From Amphibalanus amphitrite (lineage: Eukaryota > Arthropoda > Thecostraca > Balanomorpha > Balanidae): a DNA stretch of 64,000 nucleotides. The position numbers were made by a program, and so were the translations under genes. Shown one piece after another: positions 32,701 through 55,858 of this stretch. The notes under the pieces were generated by a model. It searched no databases. It was given only the letters and a program-made list of their open reading frames with translations, and had not been told where the DNA came from. The stretch covers positions 310,001 to 374,000 of the forward strand of contig NW_024882031.1 of assembly GCF_019059575.1 (NCBI RefSeq). The letters are read 5' to 3'. Numbering within the stretch: position 1 is the first letter of the stretch; each line of letters starts with the position of its first letter.

Positions 32701-35700
32701 CACTGCACCACGCCCCGGCGGCGGGCCGCCGCCGTCCCCTCCGTCATCAGCGCTGCCAGCAATCAGATAGGCCAGTTTAATCTCGGCTGATGGTCATAAA
32801 ACGCCACTCCTCCTCATCAGTGGACGTGCCTGCCGCAAACGCCGCTGCCCATGGCCACGAGCGCCGGCCGGCCCACGCAGGCGCAAATCACGGCACGCAC
32901 CCACAATGGCAAATCATCCCACGCGCCCCTGCTCGCAAATCATGGCACACGGGTGGTCAGTGGTCACCGGCGTTATATCGTAAATGTGGCGGTCACTCAG
33001 CTTAGCTGCAATCACTGGCGGTGATTTTCTGACCACACGTAACCATCACACGTGACTGGTATGACAGGGAAGCCACCGAACAGTCCTGCCACATAAACCA
33101 TGCGCCGATTACAAATCTATCCGTCGCTGCCGTCACCAATGACCGGTCGTCGGTCCCCGATCATCGCCTTCTCTCCCCGACAGTCGCGTGCCGCCGGCGG
33201 GCGTCACGCCACATCACCGGAACCACACCACTTCCGGTGGCGGCCCGCGCTCCCACGCCTCGGGCGCCTGACGACCGGAGGCGCTCCACAACCACCACGC
33301 AGCTTCATGGACACTGCCCTCCGTCCCCGGGTCCAGCGTGCGTCCCGTCCCGTCCCGTCCCTCGGCCATGCGCCATGCACTACTACTCTCACGAACCCGT
33401 CATGAGTTCTTCACGAGCTCGCCAGCATTGCCTTACCGTGTGATGGTCGGTCCTATATCCACCCAGAGCGCCCTTCCAGTGGCCCGCAGTGCTTACCTGA
33501 AACAAGATCGAGGCCATCTGGTGAGCATGCCACTGTCGAAATGAGCTCATCGTTCAGGCGGCCGTGCATGCTAAGCGGCGGCCGGCCAGATCGGCCGCGA
33601 TGGGCCGGGCGGACCCGCGTCAGCACACAATGGCCCGGCATATCTCAGCTGCTTAGCAACATGTGCAGTGTAATCGCGACATCCCGCGGCCCATGAACGA
33701 TGCAAAGCACGCCGGCGGCGGTTTCGTAATAACACAGTGCGGTGCTGGCCTCTGGCGGAACAATGGTGTATTACAGTTGATCGCGATATACAATAGAGGG
33801 CAGCACCACGGCGGCCGCCCACGGTAGGCGTCGAACGTCTGAAAGAAGTCGGCCTCACGCTGACGGCCAAGGTTAGCGGCTGCGTGTGTTGGTCGGCGTC
33901 CGATCACAATCTGCCGGGTGTGCTGGGCCCCGCCCTGGCCTCCTGCTCACCTCGCCGGCACCGCCCCCGCCCCCGCCCATTCAGCGCGGCGCCGATCACG
34001 CCCTTTCCGCCGCCCCGGGCGCCTCTGTGCTCCCCTCCCAATGACCGTCAGCGCTGCTCCGACGCGGGCCAAAACAGCGGCGATGCTTGCATCGGCGGCC
34101 GGCGCAGCGCGACGATGTCTGCGCAGAGCATCGTGCAGCGACGCGACTCGCGCTTCCCTGCTCCATCCGCCCTCCCTCCCTCTCTCTCCCCCGACCAACG
34201 AGCCATTTCACCAGAGCACCGAACGACCAGCAGCCAGCCAGCCAGGCAGCGCACAAAGCCGACCGGCGCGGTCGACGCTCTCCGCTCAGTGGCGAGCGCG
34301 TGGAGCGCGTGCGGCGCCGGCGCGCCCCCACCCCACTAATACTGCTCCATTAGCGCCGGCGGCGGCAAAAAGCGCCGATCGGCGCCGCGTCGGTGGCCGC
34401 CTGAGCCGGGCCGGAGGCAAAAAGAAAAAAAAAAAACAACGGCGGTCGTCCGCCGACCGATCGCGTGGCTCGCTGTTCTGGCTGGGTGCGCGGCCGCTGC
34501 CGTGTTGGCTCGGGAGCCGAGGGCCGGCCGATCGGTCGCGCGGCGCCCGCGGACGTGCGCCGAGAAACGAGCTTCCTCGCCGCCGCCGCGGGAGCTGGTA
34601 GGTGGTGCGTGACGCGCGTCCGACAAAGTTGGTCATTATACCGGCGTCGAATTAAAAACGGCACCGCACGGGCCGAATTCCGACCAACGGTGCGCCACCT
34701 GTCGCCGTATCGGCGCCGGCGGGGCGACGGCCGCCGAGACGGTGCGCGTCCGACGGCGGTCCGGGCCGACCGACCGGCCATGGCCGCGCCGAGGCCGCAC
34801 TCAAGGATACTGGATTCTACAGCACACTCGGGCTATCTGACATTAGAGGGAAACGGATTTACATCCACTCATGAACGCACTGCGCACATGACTTCATCGC
34901 TCCTAAAATAAGAACATGACGTGCGAAAATAAGATGATCCGTTTTGATAGCCTAACTGGGCCAGGCGCTGCACGCACGAATCACTATTCAGCTCAACGCT
35001 AATACTAGCACATGCACGAAGCCACCATAACGAGGCAAACAATCTTGCCGACACGCTAAACACCTACGCATGACACGCTAATTCCGTCCATCACCGCCTC
35101 CTTCACCGCCAAAGGAACAGCGTCACACCACACTACGCAAACACGCTCGGGGCTAACGCGCATCCCAAGGCGAGGCAGGCAGCGGTGAATACAGCGACGA
35201 CGCTTGTTTGGAGTTTCAGGGCACCGGAACCAGGGCTGTTCTATGGCACCCAGTGTTATTGTACGGCACTTTGACGGGCCGCCAGAGCGCGGGGCAGTGA
35301 CCGCCCCTCCCCCCCCCCCATCTCCATCCATCTCCATCTCCGAGCGAAGTGACCCAGTCCCGAGTCGGCGCTCCTCTCTGACCGGATGCCGCACTTCCGG
35401 CGAGCTCTCTGCCAAAAGTGTCGCCGACGGAAACTACAGTGCGTATGCGTCAGTGCGCGTGCCACGCACGAGGCCGACGCACGGGCGGAGGACCAGCGTC
35501 CTAGTCCGGACGCGGAAGCCGAGGCGGGAGGCGGCGCCGTCCTCCGCTCTGGTCGCGAGAGCCGCGGGCGGCAGAACAATGCCCGCTCCGAGATAGTCGG
35601 CCATCCGGTGGATGCAAGGTCGGAGGGAGCGATCGGTCACCGGGCCTGTCAGACGGCGGAGGTGCCGGCGGCGGCGGCAGTGGCACCGGGAGAGCATCCC

Positions 35701-37500
35701 CGAGTCTATCGCCGCGCCTCTGATCAACCGTCGGAACTACATCAAAGAGAGACGAACTCTGCTGCAAAAACCGGCAAAACCAATCAATGAAGCGTTTTAG
35801 CATCTTCCACGAATAGCAACCGCAGAGAAGCTATACGAGCACAAGAAAGAGACCCTTGAAAGAGCATTCTACGAAATGCATCAAACGATCTCATTTGCGG
35901 CGGAGATGGGCGATGCAGAGCGACTTGCTCATGACTCTTGCAGGCCGAGAGCGGAACTGGGCGGGTCCCCAGAGCAGCTGAACCATGCAGCAGCAGTCAA
36001 ATCACCACGGCATGTCACGTCCCGCGTCACGTTATGTTGCCGCTGGCGGCTTGCTCCAGTAATAAAACCCCTCTAAAAGGTACCGCTCTTGCTAACTAAG
36101 TCCATTCTGCGCACACGCCCTCAGTCAGACATCGCCCCGCGTGACGTGGCTCTCGGCTGAACAGTGTCACAACACTGCCTTGCAGACGACCACAATTTAG
36201 CGGCCAAAAGTGTTAAGCCGAAAATGTGTGCGCTGTCTTGCGGTGACTTGAGCTTCTCGCGGTTTCAAGAGCAGCAGGCAGGACAAACCATTTGCGTCAC
36301 TCAGATTTAAGCTGAGAGCGACACCCGTAAAACTCTGCCACAAAGCGGATTACTGAGATCAGACCAGTCTTATTATTAGACTGTTCTAAGCGTATCAGCA
36401 GTTGCGAGCTAATTTCATGCCGTGAAATGGAGAGTAGCTATCATCCCTGACAACCAACAGGATACAGACAAGGCATAACTAGCTCTGTTTAGAATTAAGC
36501 TCCCATTGAAGAGCCATATTAACGAGTGAAAGTCCTGACACAGATACTCATCACAGAAAACCCTAAACCGGTGCGGCAGCGTCATCTAATAAACACACAA
36601 TACCTAATCACATACAGCAACAAGGCGTCGGCGTTCCGCCTCCGCATGGCGGGTCGGTCGGAGGGCGACCAGCTGACCGGCCCGGCTGCGGGCGCGGCCC
36701 CACACCAGCTGGCCACTCCCATAGGCAACAAGTGGCGCATAGTGCGGCCCGGCGCCACCACCTGACCCGGTGTTAAAGGGAAGCCAGCAGCCGCCGCCGG
36801 GCGACAGCCGGCGCCCGTGCCGCCGCCGCCGCCGCCGCCACGCGCCGCCCCAATCTCGGTGCGGCCGCCGACGGACGCCGCCGGGCCGCCGATCGAGGGG
36901 AGGGGAGGGACCGGCAGGTGGGACACAGAGAGAGGGGACGGGCGGCGGCGGGGGAGCGCGAGCGCGGCGTCCCCTCTCCCCAGGGCTGGCGGCTATTCGC
37001 TGCCGGCGACGGCCGATCTATCTCAGCGTCCGCTCGAGGCCGGAGTCGACGGAGGCACCGCAGACCGGTCACCGCGACATGATAGTCCGAGGCTCCCCGC
37101 CGCGCCCCCGTGTCGTCCCCGCCGCCCTTCAACCTACGCCCGCCAGGACAGCTGTCAACACTAAAACAAAAACCACTCCCACAGTCGCGCCGCCATCGTT
37201 TCAGGCTCTTCAACCAGTGCTTCAGCTGGATTAGAGCCAGCGGTGATTTCGACCCAGCGCCCCCCTGACTGCTGATCTTCACTCTGACAGTGACATCCAC
37301 CCGGCCCTGATTCGAAAACAAAGACGCCTTAAAAATGACTCCAGTGTGCAATAATTCGGACTAACGGACGGCGCAATTAGACACATAATGACGTCGATTA
37401 ATTCAATTTATCGCCATCATAACGCTGGGACGCCGCGCGCCTCTGAGCGTGTGCCATCTATGAAAAATGGCCGCTGTATGGCGACGGCCGGCGGCAAGGC
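26704..37500. other. GC-rich 5' flank of the E-protein gene without recognisable genes
   Basis: Mostly GC-rich sequence with GGCCGGCC runs and abundant CpG, interrupted by AT-richer islands at about 29.2, 31.1-31.3 and 36.1-36.6 kb. Long overlapping frames on both strands (for example 29362-29994 minus and 33884-34601 plus) are Ala/Arg/Pro-rich and composition-driven. No tRNA, rRNA or transposon end was found. The only small motif noted is the duplicated TTTGCAAATATTTG at 31120-31170. It may be regulatory DNA or a long intron if the distal exon at 61.9 kb is real. Confidence 0.4.
31119..31170 (+). promoter_or_regulatory. Duplicated octamer/forkhead-like motif
   Basis: The 14-mer TTTGCAAATATTTG occurs at 31120-31133 and again at 31157-31170. 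It joins a POU-octamer-like half (TTTGCAAAT) to a forkhead-like half (TATTTG). It sits in an AT-rich island within very GC-rich DNA, about 4.5 kb upstream of the E-protein promoter. Confidence 0.3.
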
Positions 37501-37536
37501 GCGGTAGCTCGGCGCGGCGCGACGTACGCGGCGCAG

Positions 37537-37544
37537 TGACGTCA
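37537..37544. promoter_or_regulatory. CRE palindrome TGACGTCA
   Basis: A full CREB/ATF octamer in CpG-rich sequence about 90 bp before the 60-bp tandem repeat. One of eight full CREs in the window. Confidence 0.35.
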
Positions 37545-37630
37545 CCAAATGGGCCGTAATAACAGGCCGAGCGGGCGGCCGATGGCAATCTCCCCTCGTG
37601 CGCCGATTAACGGCCGCCGGCGTCAGGAGA

Positions 37631-37810
37631 GCAGCAGGACCGGGGCAGCGCCGCCGGCGCCAGGACAATGGGACAGGACAGCAGAGCGGGGCAGCAGGAC
37701 CGGAGCAGCGCCGCCGGCGCCAGGACAATGGGATGGGACAGTGGGATGGAACAGCAGAACCGGAGCAGCGCCTTTGGGAGGACAATGGGAAGGGGCAACG
37801 GGAGAGGATA
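37631..37810 (+). repeat. Three-copy 60-bp tandem repeat
   Basis: The anchor GCAGCAGGACCGG recurs with a 60-bp period at 37631, 37691 and, with changes, at 37751. Each unit continues with AGCAGCGCC and then GGACAATGGGA. The period is a multiple of three, so all frames stay open and produce apparent repeat proteins on both strands, which I do not credit. Confidence 0.85.
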
Positions 37811-39790
37811 GTACGACGAGACAGCATGGGTGGCGGTGGTTTTAACCAGTACTGGATTATACACCAAACCACACAGACAATAGTGCAGTGTGCGCTGCAT
37901 CCAGCTCCATGAAATCAGTTCTCAATGTTCGGCTGAGCGGCGCTCTGGCGGAACCCGAGCCCGTCTCGAGCCCGACCCGACCCGTTTGTCATCGCCAGTC
38001 CTTTGTGTGTCCTCAGACTGGACCCGAACCGGTCGCCGATCGTCGGGCCAGTCGCTTCCTGCGCCGGCGGCAAAAACTCCCCTCCAGACGCGTCGAAATC
38101 GGAGCCGAACGGCCGTCCTCCGCCCAGAAAAATGTCCCGTGCGCGACGGATTCGGTTACCACATTCCACGGGGACGCACCGAGGCAAAAACCCACCAGAC
38201 AAAATCGCTGCCCTCCAGACATTCAACGACATCGTCGACACGTCTTTCACAGAGCGGCGAGCGCTCAGGGACGATCGACGCGTCTGGCCGGCGGAGGCCA
38301 ACGGCTCGTCCGAGCGTTTGAAAGTCCGACAATGGTCCCAGACATCGCCGGTCGATGCATACATCACTTGTAGATGTGACGGAGGTGCGGTTAGGACAAC
38401 AGCACAAGTGCATCTACCCTGGTAATGGCGAACAGTGAACGTTCCTCATCCGCGCCCCAACCACCGTCTGCCACCAGCTGCCAGCCACGAGCGAGCGCCC
38501 ACCGCCGGCGGCAAGGACCGCCGTCCCACCGCCGCACACTGCCTCCCCCACCGGCGGCCAGACGGGGCAGCGCCGGCGGCGGCGGAGCGCGGGCGCAGCC
38601 GAGCGTGGAACGCTCAGCGGCGGCGGCGGCGGGGGAGCAGTCCAGCGGGGACGCGCCGCCACCGCCGCACCGACCGCCACACGGCCAGATTAGGCTTATC
38701 GTCCAGCCTTGGACGTTCCACCAACCGACGAGAAAAGAAAACGTTTACAAAAAGTCGTTTGTTGAAGTAAACACAGAGATAATTTGAACAGAGCTCAGTA
38801 GATTGACGCATTTTTGTCGGACGACCGGCGTTGTTCAGTTTCGGCTGGTTTCCGGCCGTTCCGCCGATGGCGGACGCTGTTCTTGCCGTCCCCAGGGCTC
38901 ACCCATTCACACCCGGCCCGCTGAGTTCTGTGTGGTACGGTCAGACCGATTTGCCGGCCAGTTCATCACTGTCGCTGCCCTGGCACCCGCGGACTCCTGG
39001 ACTCCGTGCACCGCGCGGCGCCGAACAAAGCCAGCCGCCGCGGCCGGGCCGACCGCAGCGCGGCGGCGGCGGCGGCGGCGGGCTCCCAGATCAAGGCCCT
39101 GCTCGAGTTTGTCATGGACGGCCGTGGAGCACCACAACCCCGACCAGCGGAGGCGGTGAAGCGAGAGTAAACGACCGGAGAGAGCAGTGCCGTACCAGCC
39201 GGACGGGAGGAGCAGGGAGAGGACGGGAGGACCGTGCGTGCGGAGCGGCGACTCGTGACGGCGCGGCGACCGCAGAGCGCCAGGAACCGGCCGCCGCGAT
39301 ACGAACTCGGAGGGACGCGGGGCGCGATGGATGCCGGTTCCGAGGAAAAGGCCACAAAGGAGCCAGCGCCGTCCGCCCGCTGACAGCCAGCGTTCACGCG
39401 AAGGACGCTCGCGCTGGCTTCCCCGAAGCGGCGACCGAATGAGCGCATAATTGGCGACTCGGGCCAAATTCCGTGCAACGACTCCTGGCACGGCGTGCAG
39501 CACGCGTCCTCCCGATAAAATTTACGACTCCTGCGAATGAAAAACCGACCGATTCGTTGGAGTATTGGCAGAGTGCGTCTCTGGTGCAGCACCTGGCAGT
39601 GTGGCCGGCGGCTGCGGTGACCTCGGGGCGCCCGCCGCCGGCGGATCGGCCGGCGGCACATCGATAGGCGCGGCGGAGGGACCAATCGCGCCGCCGCTGC
39701 TCACGCCAATGTTCTGCATCAGATCAATCGACCGACGGCCGACCGACCTCTCTGCCCACGGCCGAACGACCGCCGACTGGCTGGCTTGTC

Positions 39791-39792
<2 letters not shown>
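37811..39792. other. GC-rich stretch, no gene recognised
   Basis: Overlapping frames on both strands, no conserved domain or splice-supported exon seen. Composition is rich in CGGCGG triplets. Confidence 0.4.
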
Positions 39793-39865
<73 letters not shown>

Positions 39866-39866
39866 T
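39793..39866 (+). repeat. (CT)n microsatellite
   Basis: About 34 uninterrupted CT units from 39793 to 39860, then a degenerate end. The other strand is a GA/GAGA tract, which in arthropods can recruit GAGA-factor-type proteins. Confidence 0.97.
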
Positions 39867-40968
39867 CTGCCTACTGATATTCACACCAGGCGTGTCAGAT
39901 CTCTAGACTCGCTCGCGTCGAGGAATTCCGTCCTTTCGAGCACGAAATCAGACACGATCAACTTCACCTCACCTCACCTCACCGTTCACCATGACTGCTG
40001 TCACTGTCACCGGTCACATGACTGCCACCGCTGCTGTCACCGCCGCGGTGGGGCGCTGGTTATTGGCCTCTCTGGCGCCGGTCGTTTGCCGGCGCGCCCG
40101 TTTGAAGCCGGCCCATTCGGGGCGTCATTGAGCCGGCGGCGCTGCCGAGCTGCCCGCATCAATATGCTCGCTCATCCCTTCTATTTTATATCGGAGTTAC
40201 TGACCCATAAGTTTCCAATTACTCGCCGTCCTGCAAAGATAATAGGCAATTCTCGAGTGATAAATCAGAGCCGTTATTCAATAAGGCGGCGCATCGATCG
40301 GTCTGAGCGGGTACGCCGTCGCCGCGTCGGTGTCGGTGCGGCCGGGGTGCCGACGACGGCGTGCCCGAACGGCGGCCAGGGGACGGCGCGGCGGGCGACA
40401 CGGCGACGAGGGAGACGCGGAGACCGAGAGACAGGGAGACGGGGGGATGGGAGAGACGGGGAGATGGCAGAGATCGGGCCCAGAGGTATAGGGTGGAGAT
40501 GAGAGACGGAAGGAAGGGTGATAAAGGGAGACGGATAGAAGGGTGACCGGAGGAGAATAGGAGACACGTGACGAAAGGAGACGGCGAGCCCTGGCCCCGG
40601 GCCGAGTGACCGAGTGTCGGCGACGGAACAAACAACACGGGGAGGAAGAGGAACAACACGGGGAGGCGAGAGGAGCGGCCCGGCGTCGGCGGGGAGGGGA
40701 GAGAGCGCGCCGCCCCACTATCTCTGGGGAGAGGGGTCCGCTGACCACGGGAGGGAGCCAGCGCGTGCCAGTCATGCCCAGGAATTGACTCCAGAAATGG
40801 GCGGAATGGGAGAAAGAGCCATTCTCCCAGCAGCAGCGCACTCCCCGTCGACTATTGGGTGGTGATTGGATAGGTAAAAAGCGCCACCGCCCAAGGTCCC
40901 GACCTGTATCTTGAAAGCGGCCGCTGTAGGGCGCTCACTATTCCCGCCCGCCCACGTCTTAACAGACA

Positions 40969-40997
40969 TGACGTCATGCACACGGCCAGTGACGTCA
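40969..40997. promoter_or_regulatory. Second pair of CRE palindromes
   Basis: TGACGTCA at 40969-40976 and 40990-40997, starts 21 bp apart, close to the 20-bp pair at 16425-16452. A single further CRE lies at 42057-42064. No gene start could be recognised next to them. Confidence 0.4.
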
Positions 40998-41524
40998 CCC
41001 CGGCAGCGTCGGGGTCGGTGGCGCGACAAACTTTTCGCCGCCGTCACTGGACGCTGCGCTAACCCAGTTAAACCCTGGGCAGCGCTCTATTAGTGGTTGA
41101 GCAGGCCGGCGGCCGGGCGACTGCGGCGGGATCGATTCAGTGCAGTGGCCGGCGCTAGTGGAGGCCGCCGGCCGCCGCAGAGCGGTGGGCTGCACCGAGC
41201 GGCGCCGACCGCCGCCGGCAGGGCAGGTGGGGGCCGCCAGGGTATATTGAGTGAAGGGTAGGACGAACTTTGGTAGGAATTTCTAGTATAACTACTAAAA
41301 AACCTACTATATGTGGTCGGGACTAGCAAAAACTTAGTTCAAACTAGAATATGGTAGCGCTTATGGTTTGCAGTCGTGACGCGCACGTGACATTCATTTA
41401 TTAAATTTCTTAAATAACAGGTTTTAGGGGCCGATTAGTGGGCAGATACATTCAATTAGCTATTAATAATTGATTATGCAAACATTCAAGGATCTACATC
41501 ATTCAATTCAAGCCGAAATCACGC

Positions 41525-41596
41525 GGCGCTCCCAGGATTCGAACTCACGACCCTCGGATTCGTAGCCCGATACGCTACCGACTGCGCTACCGAGGC
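41525..41596 (-). repeat. tRNA-like sequence, probably a tRNA-derived SINE head
   Basis: On the minus strand there are an A box (TAGCGCAGTCGG), a well-paired anticodon arm with loop CTACGAA (anticodon ACG, Arg) and a B box (GTTCGAATCC). The acceptor stem has four mismatches and the T stem two, so a working tRNA is unlikely. Degenerate stems with intact pol III boxes are typical of a SINE head or tRNA pseudogene. An AT-rich stretch (41380-41520) follows as a possible tail. Only one copy is visible in the window. Confidence 0.6.
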
Positions 41597-41600
41597 CCGC

Positions 41601-43900
41601 GCGCCGACGATCAAAGAGCCGGATCGCGGGTGCTGGCGTGCAGAGAAATCTTTACCCTGTACGCCGTAGAAGATCGGCTGGGTTTCGTGAAAAATGGTAG
41701 AGGAATTGTCGAAAGAAAATTCATCGATCTATCATTTGAGACTAAGAACCATTAATTCCTTCAAAGGTTGACCGAGATATCGCTCGCCGAAAACAGGCCA
41801 TTTAACATGTAAACCCTATGGGCTGGTAGGAAATGTACGCCGTGGAGCGGCAGTGCTACCAACTAACTTCGGCGGGGGCCGGGGGCCGCCGCCGCCGCCG
41901 CCCGTCAGCTGACGCCGCGCCGCCGCCGCCGCCGCCGCCGCCCGGGGCCCTGTGGCGGCACGCGCGCGGCCCGCGCCGGTTTGAATCCGGCCGGCCAAAC
42001 CGAAAACTGCACGGCCGCCGCGTAATGGCACTGGCCGGCGGGAGCAGCTGGTCGCCTGACGTCACCGCCAGGTGCCGGCCGGCGCGGCCAATCGCAGGCC
42101 GCCGCCGCCCGGATAAGATGAATATGCCGCGATGTGTATCTTATTTTGCGGATCGGTCGGCCGGTCGCGTGGCACCTGCCGACCCGAGGGGGGAGCAGGG
42201 GGTGTACACCGGCAGGGAGAGGGGGTGGCAGTCTCGGCGGGCCGGTATGCCGCCCACGTGTCTCCAACGGCCGGGGCGGACCCGAAAAGAAACGAGGCCA
42301 CGCGCCCGGCGCGCGCGGAAGGGCATGTCAGGCGGAAATGACAAACGGCCGCCGTTCGGTACCGGGCCTGTCGAGGCCGCGGCGGCGGCGGCGGAGCGAC
42401 GCGCGCGATGACGCGTCGCCCCTGCACCGGGGACGGGGACGCCCCACCGGACACGGCCTGTCGTTGCAAAGGGTCCGGTTGCATTGCAACCTTCATAACA
42501 GACGCGCCGACAGGCCGCGCCAGCCGGACTCAGCCGGATTCTGAGCGGGGAGGAGAGGGAGGTGCTCTGCGGTACAAAACCCCCTTTTCCGGCAGTACTC
42601 AAAATAGCATTCAACAAGAAGACTTTGGGAGAGGAGCACTTCAACCATTACACTACAGCAAAGTGAAAGAAACACATCAGCTCCTCCAAGTTCCAACCCA
42701 TTGTATCTACCCCACGTTCCACGCCTCTTATCTCCACCATCGCCGATCACTGTTCATCCACCCATAGACCGGCCGGTATTCGGGCCCCGGGGGCACGGGT
42801 CCGCCACCTCTCGAGTGCCGGCAGCACCGGTGTACCGTGGTTCAGGCCGGTGACCGTGCACCGTCCCGTTCAGGTCGAGAGCCCTCGCCGCCTCCCCGGC
42901 CATGGACCCCGGCCGGCGGCGGCGGCCGTTCGGTCGGCAGGCACACCATCTGTCGCGCGCGCGCGCGCGCGCCGGCCGCGCCACAGCCGCCGCCACCACA
43001 ACAGGTAGCCGGGGTCCGACCGCGCGCCCAGGGGCCGCCGCCGCCGCCGACACAGACGAGGGGTGTTTGGAGGCGCCGGCCCTCCGCCGGCCCGACAGGT
43101 AGGCCCATTGGCAGGACTGATGGCGGGGAGGCCGGCCGCGCCGACTGTGATCAATGCCCTGTAATGAGGGGAGCTCTATCGGGATGGCAGGTAGCGCAGC
43201 CAGTAACGGTGACCATCCACTATCTCCCTCGGCTCTCAGCTTCCCACGCCGGTAAGTAAAAACCCTGACAGCTTCTCACGCTTATGAATCAGTTCCACTG
43301 CAATGCCCTCTTCACTACGGTAAATTGCTGGCAATTATACACATAGCCACGCATGGAGTCTCTAATCTCTTCTGTCCGGTCTTTATGAACCCACTCCACT
43401 CCTACCCACCAGTCGATCCTAGCGGCGCTCCTGGCCGTTCGCCCACCTGACTCAACAAAACCACCCGCTGTCCCCCTCACCCCCCCCCCCCCAGCACGCG
43501 CCGGTGCCGGTTCAGGTGACCGCCTATCCACGCGTCATGGCGGCGGAAGGGGGAGGGAGCACCGGCCACCTAACTGACGGCACCGCGCGCCGACCGCCAC
43601 CAGCCAGCCGCGAAATTCACCCAAAAACCGCATCACGCCGCGTGCACGCTGCAGTGACCAAGCAGCGCCCGACGACGGCGGCGACCCTGACGGACGTCGG
43701 CCGTGCTGTAATGACCTGGGGAGAGGGCGGCGGGGAGGCGGAGGAGGGCGACAGAGGGGTGCGCGAGCGACAGACAAGGACCGCGCGAGAAGGGGGGCGG
43801 GCGGGACACGGGTGACGGGGTGACACTCGTTAGTGCGGCGCTCTGTGCAGCCGAGCGCGGCCGCCAGCCGTCGCCGGACGACATTAATCGCGCCGCAGTC
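41601..43900. other. GC-rich stretch, no gene recognised
   Basis: GC-rich apart from 41640-41830. It contains the CRE at 42057-42064, a CG run at 42956-42972 and a run of C residues near 43480. No splice-supported coding exon was identified. Confidence 0.4.
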
Positions 43901-43909
43901 AGTGCGGCG

Positions 43910-44062
43910 GCGCACCGACCCCTGCACGGAGGACGCACCGACCCCTCCGCTGGCGCACCGACCCCTCTGCCGGCGCACCGACCCCTGCACGGAGGACGCA
44001 CCGACCCCTCCGCCGGCGCACCGACCCCTGCTCAGAGGACACACCGACCCCTCCGGCGGCGC
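43910..44062 (+). repeat. Minisatellite based on GCGCACCGACCCCT
   Basis: About eight copies of a 19-22 bp unit with the core GCACCGACCCCT, in alternating long and short versions (CTGCACGGAGGAC or CTCCGCCGGC spacers). Higher-order pairing of the variants suggests expansion by duplication of larger blocks. Confidence 0.85.

Positions 44063-55791
<11,729 letters not shown>

Positions 55792-55854
<63 letters not shown>
55792..55854 (+). repeat. (GA)n microsatellite
   Basis: About 30 uninterrupted GA units; the third long CT/GA tract in this half of the window. Confidence 0.97.
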
Positions 55855-55858
<4 letters not shown>

